Shown piece after piece: positions 46,168 through 58,254 of a stretch of 64,000 nucleotides of DNA (positions are counted from its first letter, which is position 1; each line of letters begins with the position of its first letter). The stretch is from the NCBI GenBank assembly GCA_035610365.1, contig CM069432.1:16926001-16990000 (forward strand). The letters are read 5' to 3'. Under the pieces are notes generated by a model. It saw only the letters and a program-made list of their open reading frames with translations. It was not told where the DNA came from and did no database searches. This DNA comes from Aquatica leii. Its lineage: Eukaryota; Arthropoda; Insecta; Coleoptera; Lampyridae. The position numbers and the translations under genes were made by a program.

Positions 46168-49100
46168 AATAAAATGATAATTTATAGTGTTTTATACGTA
46201 CATAAGTGAATTATAATTTTGTAATGATTGAAAAATAAAGATAATTTAAAAAATTTTAATTCTCCCAGTTCTCTAAGGGGACAATTTTATCTTTTTGGTT
46301 CCTCTCACTTAAATATTTTTGAAACGTTCTTGTCCAGTCCGTCGTTCAGTTTTTTGGTTTCTAATGAAATAATTTGTTATTCTAGAAGCAGAAAACGTGC
46401 TGGCTCCAAAACCCAATTCCGTGTTACACGCTGTCAAAAAGGAGAGGTAAATAGTCTCTCCCGCTTTATTTGTCTCCAAAGTAAAGTATGTTATGGGGCT
46501 TTGTTAGAAATTGTTTGGTGCCAAAAGAATTTTTCTAAAATCAATGCAAAATATACAAAAATAACGATTCCTTTTTTGAATAACCGATCTAATTCAAGAT
46601 GCATTGATTCAAAAACTTTTTGCAAATATTCATAAACTTTTTGTTTCATAGGCCAACTATTTTTAATTATTTCGATACTAAGTTCGAATTAAATTGTGTA
46701 GATGATTCTTTTTACACCATCCTTAATTATTTTATTCAAAATTTTCTTCTCAGACAAATTTAAAGGAAAAATACCATAACTAAGTTGTTTGTGGTAATCA
46801 GACACATTTAAAAGAAAGTGATTTTGAGGATCATCCTCCTAAGCGTAAATTAGTACAGATTTTCGATTTTGAATGCTATCCGGATCAAACAATAACGATA
46901 CCGAAAACGAGAGCAAATGGAAAATTTCGATTCGTTTCCCAAGATACAATAAAATAACAAAAACCTCCATAATTTTTGTAGTGTTTGAATTTGCTGGTAC
47001 AGCAAAAAATGGTGCAATTCTAGTAGGTTTTTATCCGAACGATAAAACTGTGGTAACCGTGTATTCTTCTACATAAGATAGACTAGATCCATTATCAAAT
47101 ACTACAAAAAATGTATTAGATTTACTACGAACCGCTAACAACACTAAAAGAAACCATTTGTGATGAGTTATCTAACGATAATGTCCACAACTATCAACTA
47201 AACTACTATTTACAATAAAACTATGAGAACCTGAAATAGAAATCTGTGGTTCTAAAACTAGACATCTTAATTAGTTTTTTGAATTGCAATTGGAATATCT
47301 CAATTTAGTAATACCTGGTTTTCCTGATGAATGACAATGTAAATCTATTAGTTTGTTACAACCAACGTTTGAATAAATGAGTTCTTTTACAGTTGTTTTG
47401 ACGACGATGCAATTGGTTACTTCTGGACGATATGATAGTATTTTTGACCATTTTCATTAGTTTAAATGTTAAAATACTTTTTAAAATTGAATACACCTTG
47501 CTAGGGTTTCAGAATGTCAGCTGAGAGTCTCGGCTTGGCTTAGCAGTAGGCATAAAAGATAATTTCCTATTTCTCTCGGTTATACCATCGTATCGAAAGA
47601 AGAATTACTTACAATTTAGCGGATAGCGTCTAAACAAAAGCAACCGTTTACAGCAATTTGAAGAATGCAAGTGAAAGTGCGTATTTAAGTGTTTCATGTT
47701 TATGATAAACATAGACACATGTTTTATCATGCCCGCCATAAGCATGAGCACAACACAAAAGCCCGTTCCTTGCCATTACACCTATAAATTTAAAATAACC
47801 CATAACTTTTTTTAGAAACATAATAATATAAATGTGATTCCAGTGTAATAAAACTGTTGTTTTTTTTCAAGTGTCAAATAGATAAATTTTATCTTATTGC
47901 ATTCAGCTTCTTTTACGCTGTTGGAATAACAATTTGAAACTCGTGGTTCCTCACGCTCGCATATGCTCGAAACTTTCTACTCGTATTAAACTTGCATTCT
48001 AATCTTGTTACTATTTATTATTTTATATTTTATTTGTACATCACTCCTTATTTTATTTTTAAATAACATTTATTTTTAATGTAATTAATTAAACTGTGAC
48101 AGTTTTTTTGTATTATATATTTTAGTGCGCTCGTAATGGACAAATTAACAAAACATTTAATATTCCACGCATTATATACTATAAAACATCATGCATGTTA
48201 CTTTACTTTAAAAGTTGATTTTTAAGATAATAAAGTTAGTATAGGGATATAATTTAAAAATTTCCAAAGCTGTCAAGGTAAAGTATGAGTGAACAAAATT
48301 TCCCAGAGGTGTAATTGCCGAGCATGTATTAACGGCGTATAATGTACACGACCTCGTGTCGCTTTAGTCTAATCCCACGATAGACAGCGTCAAACTTGCT
48401 TTATTAATTCAATTTTATGAACTCGTTCATATCTGACATAACGTTTAGAAATTCATGTTCTTATCATATACTTGTACTTTATTTGCTAATATTAATTATA
48501 ATTCACGGTAGTCAAGTTTTCTTGTAAGCTCCCCACTCGCATGAATTTTATAGTAGAGGATAAACTTTAAGAGTAATAATATTAAAGTTTTCAAATTTGT
48601 TGTTTTGTTAAAGATATTACCCAGAACACAGACTAATCAGGTTATTAATCTACAAGAAATATGGGTCCCCTGGCATAGAACATCGTTGCTACTGAGTTAC
48701 TCAGTGTATTGAATTACTGTTCTAAAGGAGTTGATAAAAGGTTCACAGGTCTTATGATGAAAGTATATTTATCTCCGCTGCACTAGTCACTGCGATAATA
48801 ATTCTAAAGGGAATAAACTTGTTCACTGCGGTAACCCAATTTTCTTAATCACGCAGTTCATAACAGTGAAATTTTTCTATTTGTTAACACAATGTTACTT
48901 CTATAACAAAACGTAATTTTATTAATTTTTTTTATGTCAAGAATTAATAAAAAATGTCGAAAGACGAATTATTACACTCATAAAATACGACATCTGTTAT
49001 TTGGTAATAAATTACATAAATTAATTGGTAAACTACTGTGTTAAATTACGATATCTAATTTATTAATTGCTTAAGAAACGTATTTAAATGTACGCTAAAA

Positions 49101-51159
49101 TATTTTAATTTCATTTTATAAATCATGTTAAGCACAAATGTACTTGAGTTCATTTAGGTCTATTATTGTTCTCATAAACTAAAATTATATTTTAATTTAT
49201 TAATTCCGTCAGTCATAAATATTTTGTTTGTAATGTAATATCGCTTCAATTCCAAGTAAGTTCTTTTTTTAACAAATTTGCGTTCATTAAAATTTTGTAT
49301 TTAGTGTTTAGACATGAATTTGTTTTTCTTCAATTTAATTTTTTTTAATTTAATGTTTTAAATTCGTCTAGCCCCCATTAATAAATTTAACTTTTAATTT
49401 CACGTTTTATGATTTCCAAACAGTCACAAATTTCTATTTTTGATTTACCCAACCCATTTTCTACTGAGTACCAAACAATAACATTTATGCATTTGTATGA
49501 TAATTTATTTTTCAAGTAACATAATTACAGTAACGCTGTACGTTATTTAAAATCATTAGAATACCATCATCCAATCCAATCAACCCATTTTTATATATTT
49601 GAATGTCATGGAGTTATTAAGCCAGATAGCATGTTACGTTTTCTTTTAATTAGTAACGTTCTCAAATGAACGCACCAGCTAATAACTCATTCACTAATGT
49701 TCTGCAACGTAAATATAAAATGTGCTTCTACAATGAGATGCGGGTTTGGACTAAGTCTAAAGTTTAACAAATGCTTTACTCGCATTTGGCGCTTTCTTGT
49801 CAACTTGTCTTTTAGTTACTATGCACATGTAGTTGTACGGTTGCTATAAAAGTTAGATTTAAATGGTCAACTCTTAGCTTGGTAAGTTTTCTAATCCACA
49901 TTTTATTGTTGCTAACTTAGAGAAATATTTACAGAGGGTTTTTCTTTTGTCTTCTTTTTTTCTCTTGGCTGCTTTCTTCCTAAATGTAACCGTTACCAAA
50001 GAATAAAAGGGTACAAGATGGCGGGTGAAAGTCAAGAACGTCGTACATCTCTCTTGCGTCGATGCTAAAGGGCCGACGAGTGCCGTTATGTGTTATAATT
50101 ACGATGTCTGATTGAGACAATTTATCTAATCTTTACTGTTTGATTTGGAATAATTACGGCGTATGATCGTTATCTACAGGATTTCATTGGAGGCAGCCCA
50201 TGGAAATTTACAATGCTAATTTTTCTTTTTAAGTTAAGTAATTCAATTATCAACTTCTATCAGTAAACTAATGTATTGTTGTATTTTTGCTTATGTGCTA
50301 ACCTACATTAAGTGTGAAGTGTGGTACTGTCTTACTATTGTGTGTTTTAGCTAATTTCTTTTCTGATGACTAAGGACGAACACTTGGGCAGAGCTCTGGA
50401 CAAGTCGATCGATCTATCGGTGTGTGTAAACCATTGTTACCTGTGACTCCAGTAAGGTAGTATCCTATTTTTTACATTTTATGTAGTGTTATTTGCTTTA
50501 AAAATTCATTATTGGTCGTGCGATTTTGACTAGACCAAGTTTGCTTAGGCCTCTTGATTGAGTGCACGTTTACTTAATATCACTGAATATTATTTAATTG
50601 TATTTAATCGTACTTAATTTTACTTAATTTGTTTGGATTACTCTACGAGTAATCACTGAAAATTTGTTTCGACGATGATTGCACCGAAGGAAATTACTCC
50701 CTAACGGTAGAAATTACTACGTTTCTTTAATTTGTGTTCTTGACTCTTATGTATTTAGAGTCCATATTGACTTATGTCTAATTTTTTTTATATATATATT
50801 ATTCTTATATCTAATGTATCCTTAAGTAGTTAAGTATATTTACTGTGTGTATTGATATCTTTGATTGGCTTTGGTAATTTAGCCAGAATTACAAGTTTTA
50901 ATTCAAAATAAACTACCTGGCGCCTGTATCTCTGGGTATTTGCTAAATGTCTTCAGTATAAAAGTGGATATTATTTTTAGATTATATAAGCTATCTCCGA
51001 ATTCGGCTGCATTATTATTTCTCACCTACTTCCTCTCTCCTGAGCTAGGGCAATATTTCTTGACTATTAATTCCAATTGGAATTCTCCTGCTTTATTATT
51101 ACTACCGCACTGCAGCTAGTAGAGGTTTGTAATAAGCAAATCAACAATGTAGCGTGCAA
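46168..51159. other. AT-rich sequence without supported genes
   Basis: No family was recognised. Weak hints only: a minus-strand piece near 47050-47110 reads VVFDNGSSLSYVEE, reminiscent of an aspartic protease, and a small GC-richer island at 49840-50450 is treated as a finding. The remainder is AT-rich filler. Confidence 0.4.
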
Positions 51160-51850
51160 AATATTTGCTGGCTCCTAAATAACACGGTACATACAAATGC
51201 ACGTGATTTTGCTGCAAGTGGCAACGGTGTCGAAAAACTTGCTAAAATGACAACAAAATATGTCAATCAATAAATCTTCTTTGACAATTGGTTTACTAGT
51301 ATTTTCTAATAGTATATTTATCAAAAAATGGCATCTTTTTACTTGGTACTGTCCGCTTGAACCAAATACGAGGATGTAAGATCTTATCAGAGAAGGAGTT
51401 CAAAAAACGGGGAAAAGAGGTTATCTAAAAAAGAACTGCGGTCAAAGACGTTGTCAAAATAGATTTTGTTGCTTGGTATAATAAAGTTGTAACAACTTTT
51501 GTAGGTTCACAACAAACAGAATCCAAAGAAGCTTTTTCCAGAAAGAAAAACACCACAAAAAAATTGACTGTCTCCAAAGTATACTATAATACAATTTGTA
51601 TATGAGAGGCGTGTACTTACTAGATTATATGTTGAGATCGTATCAAAATACGGTCCAAGAGATTGTATCTGTAAATTTTTTCCATATACTGTATATGTGT
51701 GCTGTAAATAGTTGGCTGTTATAGAGGAAGCAAAAAAATATTTACATGCCACTAGTTAATTTTAAAATAGCAATCGCTGATGCCTTATCTAAATCTGGAA
51801 AATCCGAACTTGCACAAAAAAGAGGTAAGCCTAGTACCGACTTTAAAGTA
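51160..51850 (+). pseudogene. piggyBac-family transposase pseudogene, second lineage
   Basis: Across frames: DFAASGNGVEKLAKM (about 51212), then FFDNWFTS at 51277-51300, a core motif of piggyBac transposases. LGTVRLNQIRGCKILSEKEF and KKRGKEV follow (51342-51420), then WYNKVVTTFVGSQQTESKE and a late segment with NSWLL and KSGKSE/KRGKPST. The last segment is the C-terminal tail of the lineage without a Cys-rich domain, so this is a different family from the element at 11.2 kb. Stops include TAA at 51271. No TTAA-bounded ends were located. Confidence 0.8.
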
Positions 51851-52479
51851 GCCTATATACTCAAAAAAAAAATTTCCTGATATTCCTCAATTGTAAGTAC
51901 GGAATTGTTTTGTTCAATTCTATACAGAGTGATTATAAATTTTATTATTATATAATTTATTTTAGTGCACCGTGTATCTTATTTGATAACAGTTTTTTTG
52001 AAAAATTTCTGTTTACTATTTTTACAATAAATTGTAAAAATTTTGTCTAAAAATAAGAAATCATGCATTAAAGAATTAATATAAAAAAAAATAAAAACTA
52101 TTTACGTATTTTTCGTTACAAACACAGAATAAACATAGAATAAAAAAGTTGTGTAGTATGTATTCAAATATCAATAAAACAAAAAAATGATTTTGCATTA
52201 GAGGCACTATTTTACAAAATTGATATTTTGAAATAAGTTGCTGGCTAAAGTTTTAAATGCCAAAGTTTGACAAAATCAATTAATTATGACAGCTTTAATA
52301 ATTAGTAGATTTAACGCAAGACTTACTTTAGTAATATAATATATCTTAGGTATGTTCAAATAAAACTTCTATGTCTACGACGATTCAGTTTGGCCATATA
52401 AACGTACAATCTCTTGAATCCAGAGCTATGATGTGATGGAAGTTACAGAAATCTGGATAAGTACGAATTTTGACACTAT

Positions 52480-53323
52480 TGCTACAAGCTTATAGGTCTT
52501 ACGAACCTTGCACGGCCAACTCACACAGTCGGAGATAGGGGAGGTTCAAGTAAATAATATTTAAAGGGCGCCAGATCTTTTTCTAAGTAAAACTTCCAAG
52601 CTTGTAACGAACTTATGGTTCGTAATCCTTGTTGCCCTGATGTTCGTGTAACCATAATAAAAGAGAAAGGTATGTTACCACAAAGGAAAGATTAAATAGG
52701 TATCAAAAACTTTAATTTAATAACGTAGGCTATTAACGAGACTTAGAAATTTCCCATCAATAACCGCCGGAAGTATCGGCAACACACAATACATAAATCT
52801 ACACGATATCAATAGCGAAGAAATTACACATCAAATAAGTAGGGTACACAGCATGCGATATCACAGAATTAGTTACTGACAATACCTAAATGGTATTAAA
52901 ATTACTATTATAATTGCGTAAATTAAACAAGTTAAATTTAGCGAGAGATCTTATTTGACAGCGACATAATATTTAAAAAGAACTTACCCGCAATTTAGTA
53001 CTTACCCGAAGAAAACGTTTTCCTTGTTGAGTAGGTCTAAAATAATTATGACTAGCAAATCGTGTCAACACTATGACTCACGAAAGTAGAAATCTACAAA
53101 ATGGTTATTACTACAAGAAATTAGATCCATTAACGTGGATTTTCTTAGAAACAAGCCATACTTAAATTATTCCACAGCACCTGCCATTTTACGTAGTTGT
53201 CGGTTTAACTTGACAGGAAATGACAGTAAAAAGAAAAATCGGCAGGAAAGCGTCAAAACCGAAATCTAACCTTAATTCAACCAATATACAAGGTATATCG
53301 TTATGAAATTTTTGCATGTAACA
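52480..53323 (+). repeat. 5' LTR, 844 bp
   Basis: Begins TG (tgctacaagcttatagg) and ends CA (gtaaca). Shares long blocks with 5607-6777, 26403-27353 and 57198-57286. It is inserted after FDTI of the LINE endonuclease. Confidence 0.8.
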
Positions 53324-56300
53324 GAATTTCCCCCCCAGCAAGATAAAAGCGTGGATAACAAAACAAAAGCTAAAATAAAGACAAAAATTTAGGCATACGC
53401 CAAGGATAGAACCCTAAAATCCAATAAACCCAACCCTGTGTAATCTCATTAAATTACCACAAATACAGAAGAGACAGAGGTTTTCCAGAATCTTAAAAAT
53501 ACCGGCAACCAAAACTATAACAGAAGCGCACGAAGCGAATGGTATCTCCAAGAAACCAAGAGTAAGTTGATCCAAACGCAAAGAAGAATACCAACACGGT
53601 TTACTTATTTCCAAAGCGCATAAAGCGATACCATAAAATAAGGTATAAACAATCAGTAACTCAATACAGTAAAAACGTAAGCATCAAAATATTTCCGGAG
53701 AAAAGCAAAGAATGTAGGAAAGGTAGAAGTTTAGACAAACGTCCAGAACTAAGTAACCCTAAAATCCCTTTAAACCCCAACTTTTAAATACAAAACAAAA
53801 CTACCGTTGAAAATGGTCCCCAAAACAAGTAACCCAAAATCTCAAGTACTAATAATCCCCAAAACTAGAATTCAAAAAAAAGGAAAGAAAGAAGAGGAAA
53901 GAAGAGAACGTAATAACTATCAATTTGTTACGAGAAACTCAGACTTTGATCCGCCAAAAATAAATGGTTACGCCGGTCTTCTCATAACAAAACAAAGCAA
54001 CGGCTAGCACAATTATTATAACGTGAATCTAAAAAAAAGGCGCCAAGATGATGAAAAATTAAATTCGAGAGATACCGTCTAACTTTCCCCGTAGCAGGAG
54101 AAGAATAAATAACACTACAAAAGTAATTACACCGAATATATATATTTATTGTATCATAGAAGCTGAAGAAGGTATATAAACGTAAGTTCTCGACAAGATT
54201 TACACGTAGGCCGATTGAATTAGAAGTTGCGCCGAATAGTGAGCAACACACTGAAACTGACCTTGTCGGACTAAATAGTTACATAAACATAACGGTTGAA
54301 TTTATATTTACAAATCTTTAAATTGTAGACAAACAAACAAGAAAAAACAAAGAGAAAAGTAGCAAAAGAGATATCTTAAGAATGACTAACAACATCAAAA
54401 AAAAAACCAAGCGGAAGTACATAAAGTACAGAAAACGGAGTTGTAGTCTGTCTCAAGTTTACGAAATCTGATGTAGCAAAAGAAAGAATTAGCAAAAAAA
54501 AAGAAAATAAAGAGAAAAGGATATGGTTGCAGTGAATCTAAGAAAAAAGCAGGACTTAAGCCAGAGAGAAAAAAGTATCAAAGCAACCAATCCAATTCAA
54601 AAGATAGGAGTAAGAGATAGAAAAAGTATCATAAAGGTAGAAAGAAAAGAAAAAGAAAAGCAGAAGCTAGATGTTCTACCTTGTCCAACTCTCACTCTGT
54701 AAAAAGATGGAAACAGTGAACTAATCCTACAGCCCAAACAACCCCTCAAAAAGCGAACCTTCAGGTGGAACAAGGAAGGAGAAAGAAAATGTGCCATGTA
54801 GGTGAGAAATTACTCAAAAAGAAGTAGAAGATAAAAATGAAAAGTGAGAAAAGCAGAAAGAAAGAGACAGACGGAGAAAGATAAGACAAGATATTTCTAT
54901 GTCAAACTAACTACCCAAGAGGTAAACCTTAATAAAAATCAAACAAAAAAAAAAGATTTATTGGCACATAGAAAGTCCTTAAGCCTAAGCAGAAAGAAAT
55001 GAGAAGAAGGAATGATGGGAAATAAAAAAACACAGAGAAAAATAAGGGTTGATTCGTTCTTCGCCCCATAAAAGAACCAAAAAAGAGACCACCCTATGGT
55101 GCCGATCCAACCGCCCTATTAAGCAATAGAAAAAAAAAACTTAGAAAGAAAAAAAGGAAGCATAGTTGCAGTGAACGCTTAAGAGAAAAATTTATCAAAA
55201 GGAAAAGAAGCAAGTGTTCAAGCAATAAAAGAGAAAAGAAAACAAGAAAGAAAGACAGAAGAAGAAAAGAGAGTACAGATGTTGTTGTACGGCTCGACTA
55301 CCTCTCCCTAAATAGTCGACCCGGAATGACCTTACCCTACTGCCCAACCAACCGCCCAAGTATAGAAGAAAAGAAAGAAAAGAAAAGATGTCAATTAGTC
55401 ATAGAACGAAAGCGTACCAATTGCTGTCCCAAATTAGAGACTATCCTTCACGACTTTAATGCTGACGAGAGGAATAGAAAACTCAAGAAAAGAAATAACC
55501 AAATCCAAAAGCAGAATTGGGTAGCATCCAAGCTACAACCAACAAGATACCAAGGACGTATCCAAAGACTCGAACCACTAAAACCGAAAAAAAAAGAACC
55601 AAAAGAATAGCAAAGGTCGAAAATCGAAAGTCTAAAAAATGAACTAGCACTTACTTATGAAAGAGAAGAGAACGATTAGAAGAAGGAGACAGCAAAGAAT
55701 AATTAGAAGCGACTTAAGGAGATGCAAAAGCAATAGCAGCGGCTTTTACATCTGGAGAAAGAGTACGATCCTTGTGTTGAAAAGCTTCATCGTACTTGGC
55801 AAGACGTGACATGACCTAATAAGATTGCTTTGTTGCGCGTTCGAACAAGAACAGTGACGTATAAACTCAGCAACCTTAGATCTCATATGAAGCCAGTAGA
55901 AATGACACCAAAAAACTTCCAACGTACTTTTCACTGCGGTGTTCACGCTCAGACGAAAGATGGCGATTGTGAATTAATTGTTTGCGTTGGTCCAAAGGAA
56001 CAACTAATTTCCACACGCAAGAGTCAGACAAAAAAATGCGTGCACGTTTACATAGAAGATTTTTCACAATACACCAACGAGAGAAACGACGAAGAAAAGC
56101 AGAAACTTTAGAAACCAAACCTAAGTACCAAGGATCGGTAGCATGCCGCATAATCCTAGAAACTGAAGAAAAATTTAGAGGTGGAGAAGTTAAAGAACGG
56201 ATAGGCCGTAAAAGTTTCCAGCTTTAAAACGACAGTGCCTACAAGTATTTGACTCAGGAGTAGTTATAGAAGAAATAAGTGAAGGAGTATTAAGAGAATC

Positions 56301-57197
56301 CGCAACAGCATTAACAGAAGCTGCTGAAGTAACAGTCCTAATCAAAGATGATTGTAGAAGAACGTCACTCTTTTCGAATTTTAGAAGACTAAAAGAATTG
56401 CTACAGTTAAAGTTCGACTTCAAATGTTTGCCTAAAGAGACCAATTGAGAAAAGAGCGTAATATCCACCAGTGTGAAATGAGATTGATAAAATGGAGTCA
56501 AGTTGCGGCGTATGATTTTAAGCTGCGTTTTCTCCGAGACTGGTTCTAACAATTACATAAAAAAATATCGCATAGTAGCAACGTACATCCTTAGGTTTCA
56601 TCACTAGGTCAAGGCAGAAATTCAGTTTTCAACATCGCAGTAACTTCATTCCAAGAACGTAAACTATGTCGTCTACATTTAAACACAAGAAGAGCTTTAC
56701 CCGATAACACCTCAGAAGCTGAAAAAAAAGGTGATGCTGAGAAACGCTACGAGACAAACGCAACTCATTAATACGAATAAGAAACTCGATCAGTACAAAC
56801 GGATCTTCACCAGAGAAAGTAATATTCCAATCAGCAAGTTCATTTCCGAATTAGAGTCTGATGAAGTAAGAAGTGGTGGCTCTTCGTCTTAAGAATACAT
56901 CATTAACAAACGTCTAACTAGGAATTCAGTCAAACCAAAAGCAAATCGACAACCATAGCAAAGTCAAACTAACAGTATAACCTACCGATAAATGATGTAA
57001 TCACAACACAAGAAAATTGTTATAAGAAATTCGAGAGAAAGTCAACACTACAGCCTAACCCATATCCAAACTAAATAACTTACCGCTGAATGATAGTAAT
57101 CCTAAGCTAATCACAAGTAAAGAAAATAGCTAAAAGAAATATAGAAAATTAGAAATTCGATATAAGAAAATCGAGCCCTACGTTGGACGCCAAAATT

Positions 57198-57286
57198 TGT
57201 TACAAGCTTATAGGTCTTACGAACCTTTCACGATCAACTTACACAGTCGGAGATAGGGGAAGTTCAAGTAAATAATATTTAAAGAG
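57198..57286 (+). repeat. 3' LTR, truncated to 89 bp
   Basis: tgttacaagcttataggtct matches the start of the 5' LTR, then diverges slightly and stops after aatatttaaag, where LINE sequence begins. Confidence 0.8.
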
Positions 57287-58080
57287 CTATTTAAACTTTT
57301 AGAAGTTTTAAAAATTTAGATTTTGAATTGTTTTCAAATGATCTTCGGTCTATTCTCTGGCCAGCAATCTTTGATATTTCTAATATTGATCAAAAAATAG
57401 AATTTTCAAATTATCACGTTTTACATCTTTTTAATCTACATGCACTTTTATTCAGTTATTAAAGAATTATTACAACTCTAATAGTGTGTTAAAAATCAAT
57501 GATTTTCTAATATTTAAAGCAATTTCAGAAGATGATATTGACAGAGTAATTTTCAAAATGTCATCACGTTCAGTGGGTGTAGATTGGTTGAGCATTCAGA
57601 TGATTTGTTTATGCTGTTTTCATTAAATTGTAGTAATCTTCGTTCTGTCAGTATCCGTCCGACCCTTTCCAAAATATTTGAAAAAATCCTCATTACCCAG
57701 TTGAACAGGCGCTTATCTAAGTTTAACACACTTCCACTTAAACACTCCGAGTTTCGAGTGAGATATGGTTGTGCCACAGCATTAACTGATGATACTGATG
57801 AGATCTGTCGCGCAAAAGATTCTGGGAATTTTACATTACGTGGGTCTCAATGATGTGGCATCTCATTAATGTCATCTTATTTCTAAGACTTATCTTTGCC
57901 GCAGGTTGTTAGATCTGAAGGTTCAGTTTTAGGTCCTACCTTATATTTTATATACACTTTCTTTCGTTTTAAGAGCTTAAAACACTGTGGTTTTAATATG
58001 TATGCTGATGACACAGAGATTTACCGTTCATTTTTGCCTTTAGAAGTACGACATTCTACCTATTGTTAACTTTCGTAAAA
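57287..58080 (+). pseudogene. LINE reverse transcriptase fragment
   Basis: In mixed frames: FKNLDFELFSNDLRSILW (57303), FSNYHVLHLFNLHA (57405), AISEDDIDRVIFKMSSRSVG (57520), RPTLSKIFEKILITQLNRRL (57656), the EFRVRYGCATAL block (57750), SEGSVLGPTLYFIYTFF (57914) and MYADDTEIY (57998). The linker and RT blocks are in the right order and end at the catalytic YADD. The sequence after about 58080 is AT-rich. Confidence 0.8.
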
Positions 58081-58254
58081 ATCTAGGTGTCTAACACATT
58101 ATAAAATTAATTCAGCAATCTTTTACTACATTATTATTGTGCGTTTCTTTAATCTTATCAAACTTTAATATTATTTTGTTTTTAATTATTTAAGATTTTG
58201 TACATCTTATAATTAATTCCATCATGTAACATGTCAAATAAAAGGTTATATATA

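Larger units (their letters stand above)
52480..57286 (+). mobile_element. LTR retrotransposon with truncated 3' LTR, coding unrecognised
   Basis: The 5' LTR is at 52480-53323 (tgctacaagc to gtaaca), and the 3' LTR start at 57198-57286 (tgttacaagcttatagg) is cut after about 90 bp. The internal 3.9 kb is strikingly A-rich and T-poor on the + strand with many short purine tracts. It ends ttggacgccaaaatt just before the 3' LTR. Open frames at 53807-54007, 55326-55610 and 55830-56111 are lysine and arginine rich. I do not recognise RT or integrase in them. The sense-strand A bias is common in LTR retroelements. Confidence 0.75.
52380..58080 (+). mobile_element. LINE split by an LTR retrotransposon
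   Basis: The 5' piece (52380-52479) encodes the start of the apurinic-type endonuclease: FGHINVQSLESRA then YDVMEVTEIWISTNFDTI. The 3' piece (57287-58080) encodes the next part of the same kind of element. Everything between is an LTR retrotransposon. Part of the endonuclease is missing at the right junction, so a deletion accompanied or followed the insertion. One original LINE is the simplest reading. Confidence 0.7.

Noticed and set aside
46228..46635. 135-codon open frame after the LINE tail
   Set aside because: No similarity to any family I recognise and composition suggests chance; no start context or neighbours support it.
46900..47360. Minus-strand frame with VVFDNGSSLSYVEE, like a retroelement aspartic protease
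   Set aside because: Only one short motif; no neighbouring gag or RT blocks could be followed, and frames are broken.
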